From: Clostridiales bacterium DTU083
GTDB taxonomy: Bacteria > Bacillota > Clostridia > Caldicoprobacterales > DTU083
Direction: 5' to 3'
Assembly (NCBI GenBank): GCA_001512915.1
Contig: LFTC01000064.1
Location: 1-44,567 of the forward strand
DNA length: 44,567 nt
Shown: piece by piece, positions 36,979 to 44,567 of the stretch
How the letters are laid out: each line of letters opens with the position of its first letter
Numbering within the stretch: position 1 is the stretch's first letter
The notes under the pieces: model-generated
Seen by the model: only the letters and a program-made list of their open reading frames with translations
What the model was told of the DNA's origin: nothing
The model's database searches: none
Made by a program: the position numbers and the translations under genes

Positions 36979-37927
36979 AGTTATCAGGCAGATTCAGCAA
37001 GCTGAAAATATTGCTTTGATTACACATGTGCAACCTGATGGAGATGCAATAGGATCCTGCCTGGCATTGGCAAATTTTTTGGATACTTTGGGCAAGAAGG
37101 TCACCCTTTACTGCCAGGACAAGGTGCCTCCTGTATTGGAGTTTCTACGCGGCCATAACAGATTTATTGATTCTATGAAAGACAATGCTGTTTATGATCT
37201 GTCCATTGCAGTAGACTGCAGCGATGAAGGCCGAATGGGCACCTGTAAGCCTGCTTTTGTGGCAGGAAAGGTCACCATAAACATAGATCACCATGTCAGC
37301 AATACTTTTTATGCCGATATCAATCTGGTGGATACAAGTGCTGCAGCAACAGGAGAAATAATTTTTAGAATTGGTATGGAATTGATACACAATATTAATA
37401 AAGATGCAGCTGAGGCATTATATACAGCAATTTCCACTGATACGGGCAGCTTTTCTTATGGCAATACTACTTCCCAATCATACCGCATAGCTGCTCAACT
37501 GGTGGATTGTGGAGTAGATATAGAACGCATTACAACCATATTATATAAAACAAACCGAATAGAGCGAATACGTTTGCTTGGCCGAGCCTTAAACTCCTTG
37601 GCTCTTTATGAAAATAACAAGATTGCCATTATTGAAATTACTCGAGAGGATTTGAATGATACTGGAGCTATGGAGTCAGAAATAGAGAATATGGTCAATT
37701 ATGCAAAAAATATTTCAGGAGTAGAAATTGGCATTCTGATTAAGGAAACTGAAGACGGAACTGTTAAGGCCAGTTTTCGCTCCAATGGCAGAATTGATGT
37801 CAGCAAATTGGCCGGACGGTTCGGCGGTGGAGGCCATCATGCAGCATCAGGCGCCAGTCTGCTTATGGATATAAACAAAGCAAAAGAGGAAATTTTATCT
37901 GCCGCTCGTGAAATGATTGGAGCATAG
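36965..37927 (+). CDS. nrnA: DHH-DHHA1 phosphoesterase NrnA (nanoRNase / pAp phosphatase)
   Basis: Degrades 2-5 nt RNAs and dephosphorylates pAp; relatives also cut c-di-AMP-derived pApA, so it may link to the cdaA module in this window. The N-terminal DHH domain has THVQPDGDAIGSCLALANFL, VDCSDEGR and INIDHHVSNTFYADI. The C-terminal DHHA1 domain has the GGGGHHAASGA substrate-binding motif. The length is 320 residues. Its ATG lies inside rbfA, with CAGGAGAATCAG as ribosome site. Placement between rbfA and truB is the usual clostridial order. Confidence 0.93.
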   Translation: MIINEVIRQIQQAENIALITHVQPDGDAIGSCLALANFLDTLGKKVTLYCQDKVPPVLEFLRGHNRFIDSMKDNAVYDLSIAVDCSDEGRMGTCKPAFVAGKVTINIDHHVSNTFYADINLVDTSAAATGEIIFRIGMELIHNINKDAAEALYTAISTDTGSFSYGNTTSQSYRIAAQLVDCGVDIERITTILYKTNRIERIRLLGRALNSLALYENNKIAIIEITREDLNDTGAMESEIENMVNYAKNISGVEIGILIKETEDGTVKASFRSNGRIDVSKLAGRFGGGGHHAASGASLLMDINKAKEEILSAAREMIGA

Positions 37928-37931
37928 AATA

Positions 37932-38837
37932 ATGAACGGCATACTCAATGTATTAAAACCTCCTGGAATGACATCAAGTGATGTTGTTGTCTACCTGCGC
38001 AACAATCTGAAAATAAGAAAGGCAGGGCACACAGGAACCTTGGATCCGGAAGCAGCTGGTGTTTTACCGGTATGTTTGGGAAAAGCGACCAGAATATCAG
38101 ATTATATAATGAGAGGAACAAAAATATACCGGTGCGGTATGAAACTGGGCATTACCACTGATACCGATGACATAACCGGGCGGATATGTTCCAGGTCTGA
38201 TAATATACCCGATCTGGATAGAATTCACCAAGCCTTAGAAGCATTCCAAGGCGAATTGGAGCAAATACCGCCTATGTACTCAGCTATAAAAGTGAGAGGA
38301 AAAAAATTATATGAGTTGGCCAGGCAGGGAATTGAAATAGAAAGAAAACCTAGAAAAGTTGAAATTTTTAAAAACGAATTTTTGGATTTTTTCCCGCCTG
38401 ATACGGTTTTGTTTGAGACTGAATGCAGCAAGGGGACCTACATTCGCTCGTTATGCAGGGATATAGGAAAACTCCTGGGCTGCGGAGCAGTTATGTCTTT
38501 TTTAATAAGGATTGCCAGCAGCAATTTTCATATTTCACAGTCTTATACCTTGGATGAAATACTGGAAGCATTCAAGAAAGAGAAACTTGATAATATGCTT
38601 GTTTCTATGGAAGAAGCTTTGAAACCAGTTTTGCCATCTGTTGTTTTAGATGAAGCTTGCAAAGAACGGATCAGCAATGGGAATAAGGTTGGAGTTGAAT
38701 CAGCCTTAACCCCTGTTGATAATATTATTCCCGGCCAGCATTGCAGCATATTTTGCGGAAAAGATTTTATAGGCATTGGTTATGTTTCAAATTATGGGAA
38801 CAAAAAAGAAATAAAAATGAAATCAGTATTAGTATGA
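37932..38837 (+). CDS. truB: tRNA pseudouridine-55 synthase TruB
   Basis: Makes the universal pseudouridine 55 of the tRNA T loop. GILNVLKPPGMTSSDVVVYLR starts the protein. The catalytic Asp lies in HTGTLDPEAAGVLPVCLGKATR, followed by YRCGMKLGITTDTDD and SKGTYIRSLCRDIGKLLGCGA. A divergent C-terminal domain completes 301 residues. The track's TTG 37917 falls in nrnA; GGAG at 37919-37922 leads to ATG 37932, which I use. The gene begins a few bases after the nrnA stop. Confidence 0.95.
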   Translation: MNGILNVLKPPGMTSSDVVVYLRNNLKIRKAGHTGTLDPEAAGVLPVCLGKATRISDYIMRGTKIYRCGMKLGITTDTDDITGRICSRSDNIPDLDRIHQALEAFQGELEQIPPMYSAIKVRGKKLYELARQGIEIERKPRKVEIFKNEFLDFFPPDTVLFETECSKGTYIRSLCRDIGKLLGCGAVMSFLIRIASSNFHISQSYTLDEILEAFKKEKLDNMLVSMEEALKPVLPSVVLDEACKERISNGNKVGVESALTPVDNIIPGQHCSIFCGKDFIGIGYVSNYGNKKEIKMKSVLV

Positions 38838-38844
38838 GGTAACC

Positions 38845-39780
38845 ATGAGAGTTATATTTAATTATAATAGGAATTATAGCACAGATCAGCCATCTGCTAT
38901 AGCCTTGGGGACATTTGATGGTATACACTTGGGTCACAGACAGCTTATCTATGAGCTTCAGCAGAAAAAAAAGAAATATGATTATCAGACAATTGTGTAT
39001 ACCTTTATGGAGCATCCCCTCAGTGTCCTGGCTCCTGACAGGGAACCGCCGCGTATTATGCTGCTAAAGGAAAAAATCAGGGAGTTTTCCAAGCTGGATA
39101 TAGATGTTCTAATACTAAACTCGTTTGATCAAAATTTTCTCAGACAGACTCCCCGTGAATTTTTGGATAATCTTTATGATAAAATACCCATAAAAACTTT
39201 TGTAGTAGGATTTAATTTCAGATTCGGACACAAAGGTGCGGGGAATATTGCTTATTTGGAAAAAGAGGCTCAAGAAAAAGGGCTGGAACTTATCTCAGTT
39301 CCTCCTGTTATGTCAGACGGGGAAGTTGTAAGCAGTACTTTAATACGCGGAAAGATACAGGAAGGAAAAGTTAGGGAAGCAGCTAAATTGCTGACCGCTC
39401 CATACAGCATAAGCGGCAAGGTAATTAAAGGTTTTGGCAGGGGAAAAGATTTGGGTTTTCCAACAGCTAATTTAGCTTATTCACCTTATAAGGTGCTGCC
39501 GGCATGCGGTGTATATCTTACTAAAAGCCTAATAAAAGGCGAATATGTGTGGGGGCTCACTAGTGTGGGCACCAATCCGACTTTTTCAAATGGTCAAATT
39601 CAGATAGAAACCTATTTACTTGATTATAATGAAAATATTTATGGACAGTATATGAGAGTCAGCTTTATTGATTGGCTCAGAAAAGAAATAAAATTTGAGA
39701 GCCCTGAAGCTTTATCCAGGCAGATTCAATTGGACATGATCAAAGCAAAAAAGCTAATTTACAAAAAAAGTTTATTATGA
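38845..39780 (+). CDS. ribF: Bifunctional riboflavin kinase / FAD synthetase
   Basis: Converts riboflavin to FMN and then FAD. The N-terminal adenylyltransferase domain shows ALGTFDGIHLGHRQLI, GFNFRFGHKGAGN and SSTLIRGKIQEG. The C-terminal riboflavin kinase domain shows GRGKDLGFPTANLAY, GLTSVGTNPTF and VSFIDWLRKEIKFES. The 311-residue length is typical. It follows truB by 7 bases behind GAGGTAACC. The strong rpsO promoter lies inside its last codons. Confidence 0.96.
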   Translation: MRVIFNYNRNYSTDQPSAIALGTFDGIHLGHRQLIYELQQKKKKYDYQTIVYTFMEHPLSVLAPDREPPRIMLLKEKIREFSKLDIDVLILNSFDQNFLRQTPREFLDNLYDKIPIKTFVVGFNFRFGHKGAGNIAYLEKEAQEKGLELISVPPVMSDGEVVSSTLIRGKIQEGKVREAAKLLTAPYSISGKVIKGFGRGKDLGFPTANLAYSPYKVLPACGVYLTKSLIKGEYVWGLTSVGTNPTFSNGQIQIETYLLDYNENIYGQYMRVSFIDWLRKEIKFESPEALSRQIQLDMIKAKKLIYKKSLL

Positions 39781-39786
39781 TAAAAT
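39758..39786 (+). promoter_or_regulatory. Strong promoter of rpsO, inside the end of ribF
   Basis: TTTACA, exactly 17 bases, TAAAAT, with extended -10 TGA. The -35 and spacer lie in the last ribF codons. Transcription should start near 39793, giving a leader of about 95 nt. Confidence 0.75.
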
Positions 39787-39795
39787 ATTTTTCAT

Positions 39796-39880
39796 AGCTG
39801 ATGGAACTCAGCAAACCATTTTCCCGGTTTTGCGAATTCTCCGACGCTCTACTGGGATTGTGGCGTTTTAAAAGAGGAGG
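39796..39880 (+). promoter_or_regulatory. Structured rpsO leader, candidate S15 autoregulatory element
   Basis: Three pairing blocks are visible: GCTGA / TCAGC, AAACC / GGTTT, and a long arm in which TCTCC (39838-39842) can pair with GGAGG of the ribosome site (39876-39880) around GACGC / GCGTT. This would hide the Shine-Dalgarno. S15 commonly represses its own mRNA, through leaders that differ between phyla. Confidence 0.5.
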
Positions 39881-39888
39881 TGAAAAGC

Positions 39889-40152
39889 ATGGACCCGAAA
39901 AGAAAAAGCGAAATTATTGAGGCTTTCAAGCTGCATGAAAATGATACTGGTTCAGCAGAAGTGCAAATTGCTTTGCTGACAGAAAGAATCAATCATTTGA
40001 ATGAGCATCTAAAAGTCCATAAAAAAGACCATCATTCCAGAAGAGGCCTTTTGATGATGGTTGGACGAAGAAGAGGTCTTTTGAACTATCTGGCAAAAAA
40101 AGACATCAATCGCTACAGAAATATTATTGAAAAGCTGAATTTAAGAAAATAA
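39889..40152 (+). CDS. rpsO: 30S ribosomal protein S15
   Basis: Primary 16S rRNA-binding protein of the platform and part of an intersubunit bridge. The 87 residues include [62 protein letters not shown] and [14 protein letters not shown], the full family. The track begins at 39880, within the ribosome site GAGGAGGTGAAAAGC; ATG 39889 is the true start. It has its own promoter and terminator. Confidence 0.98.
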   Translation: MDPKRKSEIIEAFKLHENDTGSAEVQIALLTERINHLNEHLKVHKKDHHSRRGLLMMVGRRRGLLNYLAKKDINRYRNIIEKLNLRK

Positions 40153-40178
40153 GGAGCGGACATTCCGCTCCCTTATTT
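40151..40178 (+). terminator. Terminator after rpsO
   Basis: A GC-rich stem GGAGCGGA / TCCGCTCC (8 bp, CAT loop) ends with CTTATTTT. It overlaps the rpsO stop region and should reduce read-through into pnp. Confidence 0.75.
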
Positions 40179-40266
40179 TGCTTGCTGTATTTGGAAAATG
40201 CTGGCATTAAAACGATTTTTGATTAATTATCAGCAAGCTGTATGGAAACAATAAAAATAAGTTTTA

Positions 40267-40289
40267 TTTCGCATATTAATGATGCGAAA
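40267..40289 (+). promoter_or_regulatory. Hairpin directly before the pnp ribosome site
   Basis: A perfect 8-bp stem TTTCGCAT / ATGCGAAA with a 7-base loop ends immediately before GGAGG. Such a hairpin could affect translation or be a processing site; PNPase in E. coli autocontrols through a leader hairpin, though that sequence differs. No clear promoter is seen in 40179-40266. Confidence 0.5.
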
Positions 40290-40297
40290 GGAGGTTA

Positions 40298-42445
40298 ATG
40301 TTGGAACATAAAATTTATACTACGGAATTAGCAGGGCAAACCCTGAGCGTTGAAGTCGGCAAGTTTGCAGAACAAGCCAACGGAGCATGTACTGTTAGAT
40401 ATGGCGATACAATGGTTTTGGTGACTGCAACTGCGTCTGACACTCCAAGGGAAGGTATCGATTTCTTTCCTCTCAGTGTAGACTTTGAAGAAAAACTATA
40501 TGCTGTAGGCCGTATTCCGGGAGGTTTTATTAAAAGAGAAGGGCGTCCCACTGAACAAGCTATACTAACCTCACGGTTGATTGACAGACCTATTCGCCCA
40601 TTGTTCCCAAAAGGTTTTCGTAATGATGTAGTGGTAGTTGCCACTGCTTTGTCCATTGATCCGGAGTATCCCCCGGAAGTATTTGCCATGATTGGTTCAT
40701 CTGTGGCTCTCAGCATATCAGATATCCCATTTCTTGGACCAACTGGTTCAGTGGCAGTCGGTATGGTAGATGGAGAATTTGTAATTAATCCCAACAGCCA
40801 GCAGAGGGAAAAGAGCAAGCTGCACTTAATAGTTTCAGGCACAAAGGATGCCATCATGATGGTGGAAGCTGGTGCAGACGAGGTAACCGAAGAAGAAATG
40901 CTTGAAGCAATAATGTTTGCTCATGAGCACATAAAAGGCTTAGTAGAATTCCAGGAAAAGATCATTGAAGAAGTCGGAAAGCCTAAAATGGAATACACTG
41001 CTTTTATTCCTGAAGCTGAACTTGAACAGCAGGTACGTGAATATGCCACTGAAATGATAGCTGAGTCAGTACAGGCAGTGGACAAGCAAGTGCGGGAAGA
41101 AAATATGAAAAAAGTTAAGGAAGACATATTGGAGCACTTTGCTGAGGCTTTCCCTGAGAGGGAAAATGAAATTGAAGAAGTTATTAGCAATATAACCAAG
41201 GAAGTTGTAAGGAGCAGGATATTAAACGAAGGCATCCGGCCTGACGGCCGTACCGTTACAGAAATCAGGCCTTTATCATCCGAAGTTGGTTTGTTGCCCA
41301 GAACCCATGGTTCCGGATTGTTTAAACGAGGTCAGACCCAGGTGCTTACAGTATGCACATTGGGAGCCAAGGCAGATGTTCAGGTATTGGACGGCTTATG
41401 GGAAGATGAATACAAGCGTTATATTCATCATTATAACTTTCCTCCATACAGTGTAGGGGAAGCAAGATCACCCAGAGGGCCGGGAAGAAGGGAAATAGGC
41501 CATGGCTATTTGGCAGAACGGGCACTTGAACCTATGATTCCTTCATTTGAGGAATTTCCGTATACCATACGCCTGGTTTCAGAAGTTTTGAGCTCCAATG
41601 GCTCCACTTCTCAGGCAAGTGTATGTGGCAGCACCCTTGCATTAATGGATGCAGGTGTGCCGATTAAAGCACCGGTAGCCGGCATAGCAATGGGGCTGAT
41701 AAAGGATGAGGAGACTGGTAAAGTTGCTATTCTATCAGATATCCAAGGCATTGAAGACTTTTTAGGCGATATGGACTTCAAAGTGGCCGGAACCAAACAT
41801 GGAATTACGGCCATTCAGATGGATATCAAAATTAAAGGCATAGACAGGGGCATTTTGGAGAAAGCACTTGAGCAAGCTCGGGCAGGCAGATTATATATCC
41901 TTGATTCCATGCTTGAGGTAATTGATAAACCAAGAGAGCAGCTATCACCTTACGCTCCCAAAATTATTCAGACATGTATTCATCCGGATAAAATACGCGA
42001 CATCATTGGACCTGGCGGCAAAGTTATCAATAAGATTATTGCCGAAACCGGTGTAAAAATAGACATCGAAGATGATGGTCATGTTTACATTTCATCTCCT
42101 GACCGGGAGGCCGCTGAAAAGGCATTAAGGATTATAGAAGGGCTGACCAGGGACGTTGAGGAAGGCGACGTATTCACCGGTAAAGTTGTAAGAATCATGA
42201 ACTTTGGAGCTTTTGTAGAGGTATTGCCTGGCAAGGAAGGCTTGGTTCATATTTCCAATCTGTCACATGACAGGGTTAACAGGGTAGAGGATGTTGTAAA
42301 AGTAGGCGATGAAATAACTGTTAAGGTAACGGATATTGACAGCTATGGAAGGATTAACCTATCCCACAAAGATACACTTCCTCCACCGCCTAAACCTGAA
42401 GGAAAGAATGAAAGAAAGCAAGGCAGAAGGAGACGTTCCTACTAA
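40298..42445 (+). CDS. pnp: Polyribonucleotide nucleotidyltransferase (PNPase)
   Basis: 3'-to-5' phosphorolytic exoribonuclease of mRNA decay. Two RNase PH-like domains flank an all-alpha linker. The first runs over residues ~1-215 ([42 protein letters not shown]). The second runs over ~310-545 ([39 protein letters not shown], the catalytic half). KH ([19 protein letters not shown]) and S1 ([26 protein letters not shown]) domains end the 715-residue protein. AAGGAGG is only three bases from ATG 40298 but six from TTG 40301, so either may start translation. Confidence 0.98.
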   Translation: MLEHKIYTTELAGQTLSVEVGKFAEQANGACTVRYGDTMVLVTATASDTPREGIDFFPLSVDFEEKLYAVGRIPGGFIKREGRPTEQAILTSRLIDRPIRPLFPKGFRNDVVVVATALSIDPEYPPEVFAMIGSSVALSISDIPFLGPTGSVAVGMVDGEFVINPNSQQREKSKLHLIVSGTKDAIMMVEAGADEVTEEEMLEAIMFAHEHIKGLVEFQEKIIEEVGKPKMEYTAFIPEAELEQQVREYATEMIAESVQAVDKQVREENMKKVKEDILEHFAEAFPERENEIEEVISNITKEVVRSRILNEGIRPDGRTVTEIRPLSSEVGLLPRTHGSGLFKRGQTQVLTVCTLGAKADVQVLDGLWEDEYKRYIHHYNFPPYSVGEARSPRGPGRREIGHGYLAERALEPMIPSFEEFPYTIRLVSEVLSSNGSTSQASVCGSTLALMDAGVPIKAPVAGIAMGLIKDEETGKVAILSDIQGIEDFLGDMDFKVAGTKHGITAIQMDIKIKGIDRGILEKALEQARAGRLYILDSMLEVIDKPREQLSPYAPKIIQTCIHPDKIRDIIGPGGKVINKIIAETGVKIDIEDDGHVYISSPDREAAEKALRIIEGLTRDVEEGDVFTGKVVRIMNFGAFVEVLPGKEGLVHISNLSHDRVNRVEDVVKVGDEITVKVTDIDSYGRINLSHKDTLPPPPKPEGKNERKQGRRRRSY

Positions 42446-42453
42446 TAATGGAG

Positions 42454-42497
42454 CATAAACTTTGCATTAAGTTCAAAGTTTATGTTTCATTTTTTAT
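42454..42497 (+). terminator. Terminator after pnp
   Basis: Perfect 11-bp CATAAACTTTG / CAAAGTTTATG stem with a 9-base loop, followed by TTTCATTTTTT. Confidence 0.8.
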
Positions 42498-42498
42498 T

Positions 42499-42541
42499 CA
42501 TATCTTTACATTAAATGAATAACATTTAATGTAAAGATATG
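42499..42541. repeat. Perfect 18-bp inverted repeat on the ylxY-like ribosome site
   Basis: CATATCTTTACATTAAAT (42499-42516) and ATTTAATGTAAAGATATG (42524-42541) are exact reverse complements with a 7-base spacer. The 3' arm ends on the first G of GGAGGTG. It could be an operator, a translation-blocking mRNA hairpin or a tiny mobile-element remnant. TTTACA in the left arm could serve as a -35, but no good -10 follows. Confidence 0.9.
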
Positions 42542-42552
42542 GAGGTGATTTG

Positions 42553-43269
42553 ATGAAGGTGGTGTTTATTCCTCTCAGAAGGAATGCCATCTTTCAAATA
42601 CTGATTGTTTCCTCGCTATTTATCTTGCTTATTTTTTTTAATTCCACGGAAGCTGTTACTGTACTCAGCCCTACTTTTGAACCGCCGATATATAATGGCA
42701 ATGAAAACAATCCGACTATCGCTTTTGAATGTAATGTGGTATGGGGTACAGAATATATTATCCCGATGCTGCAAATCTTCAAAGAGCACGATATTCGGAT
42801 TACTTTTTTCATTGGCGGAGAATGGGCCAGGGAAAATCCCGAACTTCTTAAAAAGATAGCATCTGAAGGCCATGAGCTGGGCAATCATGGGTATAGCCAT
42901 AAACATCATAGCAAGCTGGATTTTAATCAGAATAGGTATGAAATTCTGGAAACAGAAAAAGAAATTGAATCAATTACTGGTGTAAAGACAAATCTGTTTG
43001 CACCTCCCTATGGAGAGTTCAATGATATAACTTTAAAGGCTGCTCATTCACTCGGCTATAAAACTATTATGTGGAGCATTGACACAATCGATTGGAGAAG
43101 AGACGGGACGGAAAAAATAATTAATCGTGTAATGAAGAACCCCCACAACGGAGCATTAGTACTTATGCATCCAACAGCTGATACAGTGGCAGCCTTGCCT
43201 GTTATAATTGAAGGGTTGCAGAAACAGGGATTTAAAATCGGAACGGTATCGGAAGCGCTTGAAGAATAA
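42553..43269 (+). CDS. YlxY-type polysaccharide-deacetylase-like protein, catalytic motif degenerate
   Basis: NodB-fold protein anchored or secreted by an N-terminal hydrophobic segment (~residues 10-32). The fold is clear: ITFFIGGEWARENPELLKKI, GHELGNHGYSHKHH, APPYGEF, SIDTIDWRR and LVLMHP. However the first motif, normally TFDDG with the base and metal aspartates, reads AFECN, and the RPPYG arginine is Ala. The two His ligands and the DxxDW motif remain. Activity is therefore doubtful. Position after pnp and before an M16 peptidase matches B. subtilis ylxY-ymxG. GGAGGTG sits 5 bases before ATG 42553; the track's TTG 42550 is not needed. It is 238 residues. Confidence 0.85.
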   Translation: MKVVFIPLRRNAIFQILIVSSLFILLIFFNSTEAVTVLSPTFEPPIYNGNENNPTIAFECNVVWGTEYIIPMLQIFKEHDIRITFFIGGEWARENPELLKKIASEGHELGNHGYSHKHHSKLDFNQNRYEILETEKEIESITGVKTNLFAPPYGEFNDITLKAAHSLGYKTIMWSIDTIDWRRDGTEKIINRVMKNPHNGALVLMHPTADTVAALPVIIEGLQKQGFKIGTVSEALEE

Positions 43270-43312
43270 GCTGTTTTCAATATCTAAAACATATGATAAA
43301 ACAGGTGGCTAA

Positions 43313-44567
43313 ATGTACAAGCATTATAGATTAGATAATGGCGTTAGAATTATTACTGATCGGATTCCTTATTTTCGTTCGATATCAATTGGATTTTGGT
43401 TTCGTGCAGGTTCTGCATATGAGACCCCCAAAGAAAACGGGCTTTCGCATTTTATTGAACATATGTTGTTCAAAGGTACAAAAAAGCGGACTGCAAGGCA
43501 AATTGCTGAAGAATTGGACTCTATTGGCGGTCATATAAATGCTTTTACAGCCAAGGAATTTACGTGTTTTTATTGCAGCGTTGTTGATGAACATATTGAG
43601 CTGGCACTGAACTTATTATCTGATATGCTATTGTACTCTAAATTTGACCCAGTGGAAATTAATAAGGAAAAAAACGTAATATTAGAAGAAATAGATATGT
43701 ATGAGGATTCACCGGAAGATGTAGCCCATGAACTATTATGCAAAGCTTATTTTGATAAACATCCCTTGGCCATGCCTATACTTGGACAACCGGATCGTTT
43801 GTTAAAATATAATAGAACAGATTTATTGGAATTTAAGAATAAATATTTTACCACTGATAATCTTGTAGTAGCGGTTGCCGGGAATTTCCAGGAGGATGAA
43901 TTAATTAAGCTGATAGATAAATATTTGGGTAATTGGGATCATCGGGGTACTGTGCCTGTAGAAAAAGAATTAGAGTTGAATCAGCCAAGAATCTTATTTG
44001 CAGAAAGAGAGCTTGAACAATTTCATTTGTCTCTTTCCTTCCCTGGAATTGCTGTAGACAGCCCGCAACTATATCCTATGCTGGTAATGAATAATCTGAT
44101 TGGCGGCGGAATGAGTTCCAGACTGTTTCAAAGGATCAGGGAGGACAGAGGGCTTGCATATTCCATATACTCCTACCCATCAACTTACTTAACAGGCGGT
44201 ATGTACAGCATATATGCTGCAACAAAACCTGAACAGTGTGAGGACGTGCTTAATATTATCATTGAGGAGATAGAATCTTTAAAAAATCATGGCTTTACTA
44301 ATAAAGAATTTCTTATTGCCAGGGAACAACTAAAAGGGAGTTATATCTTAAGTAATGAAACTCCGGGAAGCAGGATGAATGCAATAGGTAAAGCCAGGAC
44401 ACTTCTGGATAAGGTGCTGACCCCAAATCAGATACTGGATAAAATAAACAATGTACGCGCTGAAGAGGTGTATGAAGTAATTCAAAAGATATTCCAAAAA
44501 GGCAGTATTTGTGCTGCATTGGTTGGATGCGAAGATAAAACAGACACAATATGGAACATAATTAAAG
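43313..44567 (+). CDS. M16 family zinc peptidase, YmxG/MlpA-like (3' end outside window)
   Basis: This frame is open from ATG 43313 to the last base (418 residues, no stop), which is why it is not in the ORF track. The N-terminal M16 domain has the inverse zinc motif HFIEHMLFKG and the later glutamate in EKNVILEEIDMYED. It is followed by HPLAMPILGQP and the C-terminal M16 domain GGGMSSRLFQRIREDRGLAYSIYSY, typical of this family. Relatives are 410-430 residues, so only a few codons should be missing. The role is peptide or misfolded-protein cleavage, possibly at the membrane. ACAGGTGGCTAA precedes the ATG. Confidence 0.94.
   Translation, partial: MYKHYRLDNGVRIITDRIPYFRSISIGFWFRAGSAYETPKENGLSHFIEHMLFKGTKKRTARQIAEELDSIGGHINAFTAKEFTCFYCSVVDEHIELALNLLSDMLLYSKFDPVEINKEKNVILEEIDMYEDSPEDVAHELLCKAYFDKHPLAMPILGQPDRLLKYNRTDLLEFKNKYFTTDNLVVAVAGNFQEDELIKLIDKYLGNWDHRGTVPVEKELELNQPRILFAERELEQFHLSLSFPGIAVDSPQLYPMLVMNNLIGGGMSSRLFQRIREDRGLAYSIYSYPSTYLTGGMYSIYAATKPEQCEDVLNIIIEEIESLKNHGFTNKEFLIAREQLKGSYILSNETPGSRMNAIGKARTLLDKVLTPNQILDKINNVRAEEVYEVIQKIFQKGSICAALVGCEDKTDTIWNIIK

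Noticed and set aside
42605-42859. 84-residue ORF inside the ylxY-like gene
   Set aside because: Out-of-frame shadow with no ribosome site.
43338-43538. 66-residue ORF at the right end
   Set aside because: Shadow of the M16 peptidase frame, which is open from 43313 to the edge.

Overview
The window reads as core chromosome of a low-GC Gram-positive, endospore-forming member of the Clostridia. Supporting points are the frr-uppS-cdsA-dxr-rseP-polC-rimP-nusA-ylxR-ylxQ-infB-rbfA-nrnA-truB-ribF-rpsO-pnp order typical of Firmicutes, a Gram-positive PolC, a CwlD-type spore-cortex amidase, the HprK/RapZ/WhiA cluster, strong AGGAGG ribosome sites and many TTG/GTG starts. I cannot name the species. 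All genes lie on the + strand; every sizeable minus-strand ORF in the track is a shadow.

Layout. 1-3507: C-terminal part of a very large cyclic beta-1,2-glucan synthase (NdvB/Cgs type), cut by the left edge. 3596-6686: a CwlD-like amidase, then the c-di-AMP module cdaA-cdaR. 6760-6918: a self-contained tRNA-Arg(CCG) unit with its own promoter and terminator. 7085-9924: an FtsW/RodA-class glycosyltransferase coupled to a class B penicillin-binding protein. 10048-11904: uvrC. 11921-13934: pspC, a Cof-type HAD phosphatase and hprK. 14129-17695: murB, a PHP hydrolase, rapZ and whiA. 17803-19755: ireB, a ferredoxin-fused aldo/keto reductase, ruvX and yrzB. 19759-31800: rpsB, tsf, pyrH, frr, a small unknown gene, uppS, cdsA, dxr, rseP, a family 2 glycosyltransferase and polC. 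31951-39780: the rimP-nusA-infB-ribF translation/transcription operon. 39758-42445: rpsO and pnp. 42499-44567: a YlxY-type polysaccharide-deacetylase-like protein and an M16 peptidase cut by the right edge.

The genes join cell-wall and envelope building (amidase, FtsW-PBP, MurB, UppS, CdsA, Dxr, RseP), signalling and carbon control (c-di-AMP, HprK, RapZ, IreB) and information processing (rpsB/tsf/frr, polC, rimP-nusA-infB, rbfA, truB, rpsO/pnp). I see no CRISPR array, prophage, insertion sequence, toxin-antitoxin or defence system, and I do not think a new multi-gene system is present.

The points worth a second look are smaller. ylxQ appears to start at a rare ATT codon, so the ORF track truncates it. 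The leaders of rpsB, rpsO and pnp carry hairpins close to their ribosome sites. A perfect 18-bp inverted repeat sits on the ribosome site of the ylxY-like gene, and that protein has lost key deacetylase residues. Several local departures from usual clostridial gene order also occur: no ispG, yvcK or glmM where expected, and an aldo/keto reductase inside ireB-ruvX-yrzB. Starts were moved from the ORF-track positions for about a dozen genes, on ribosome-site spacing and family N-termini.
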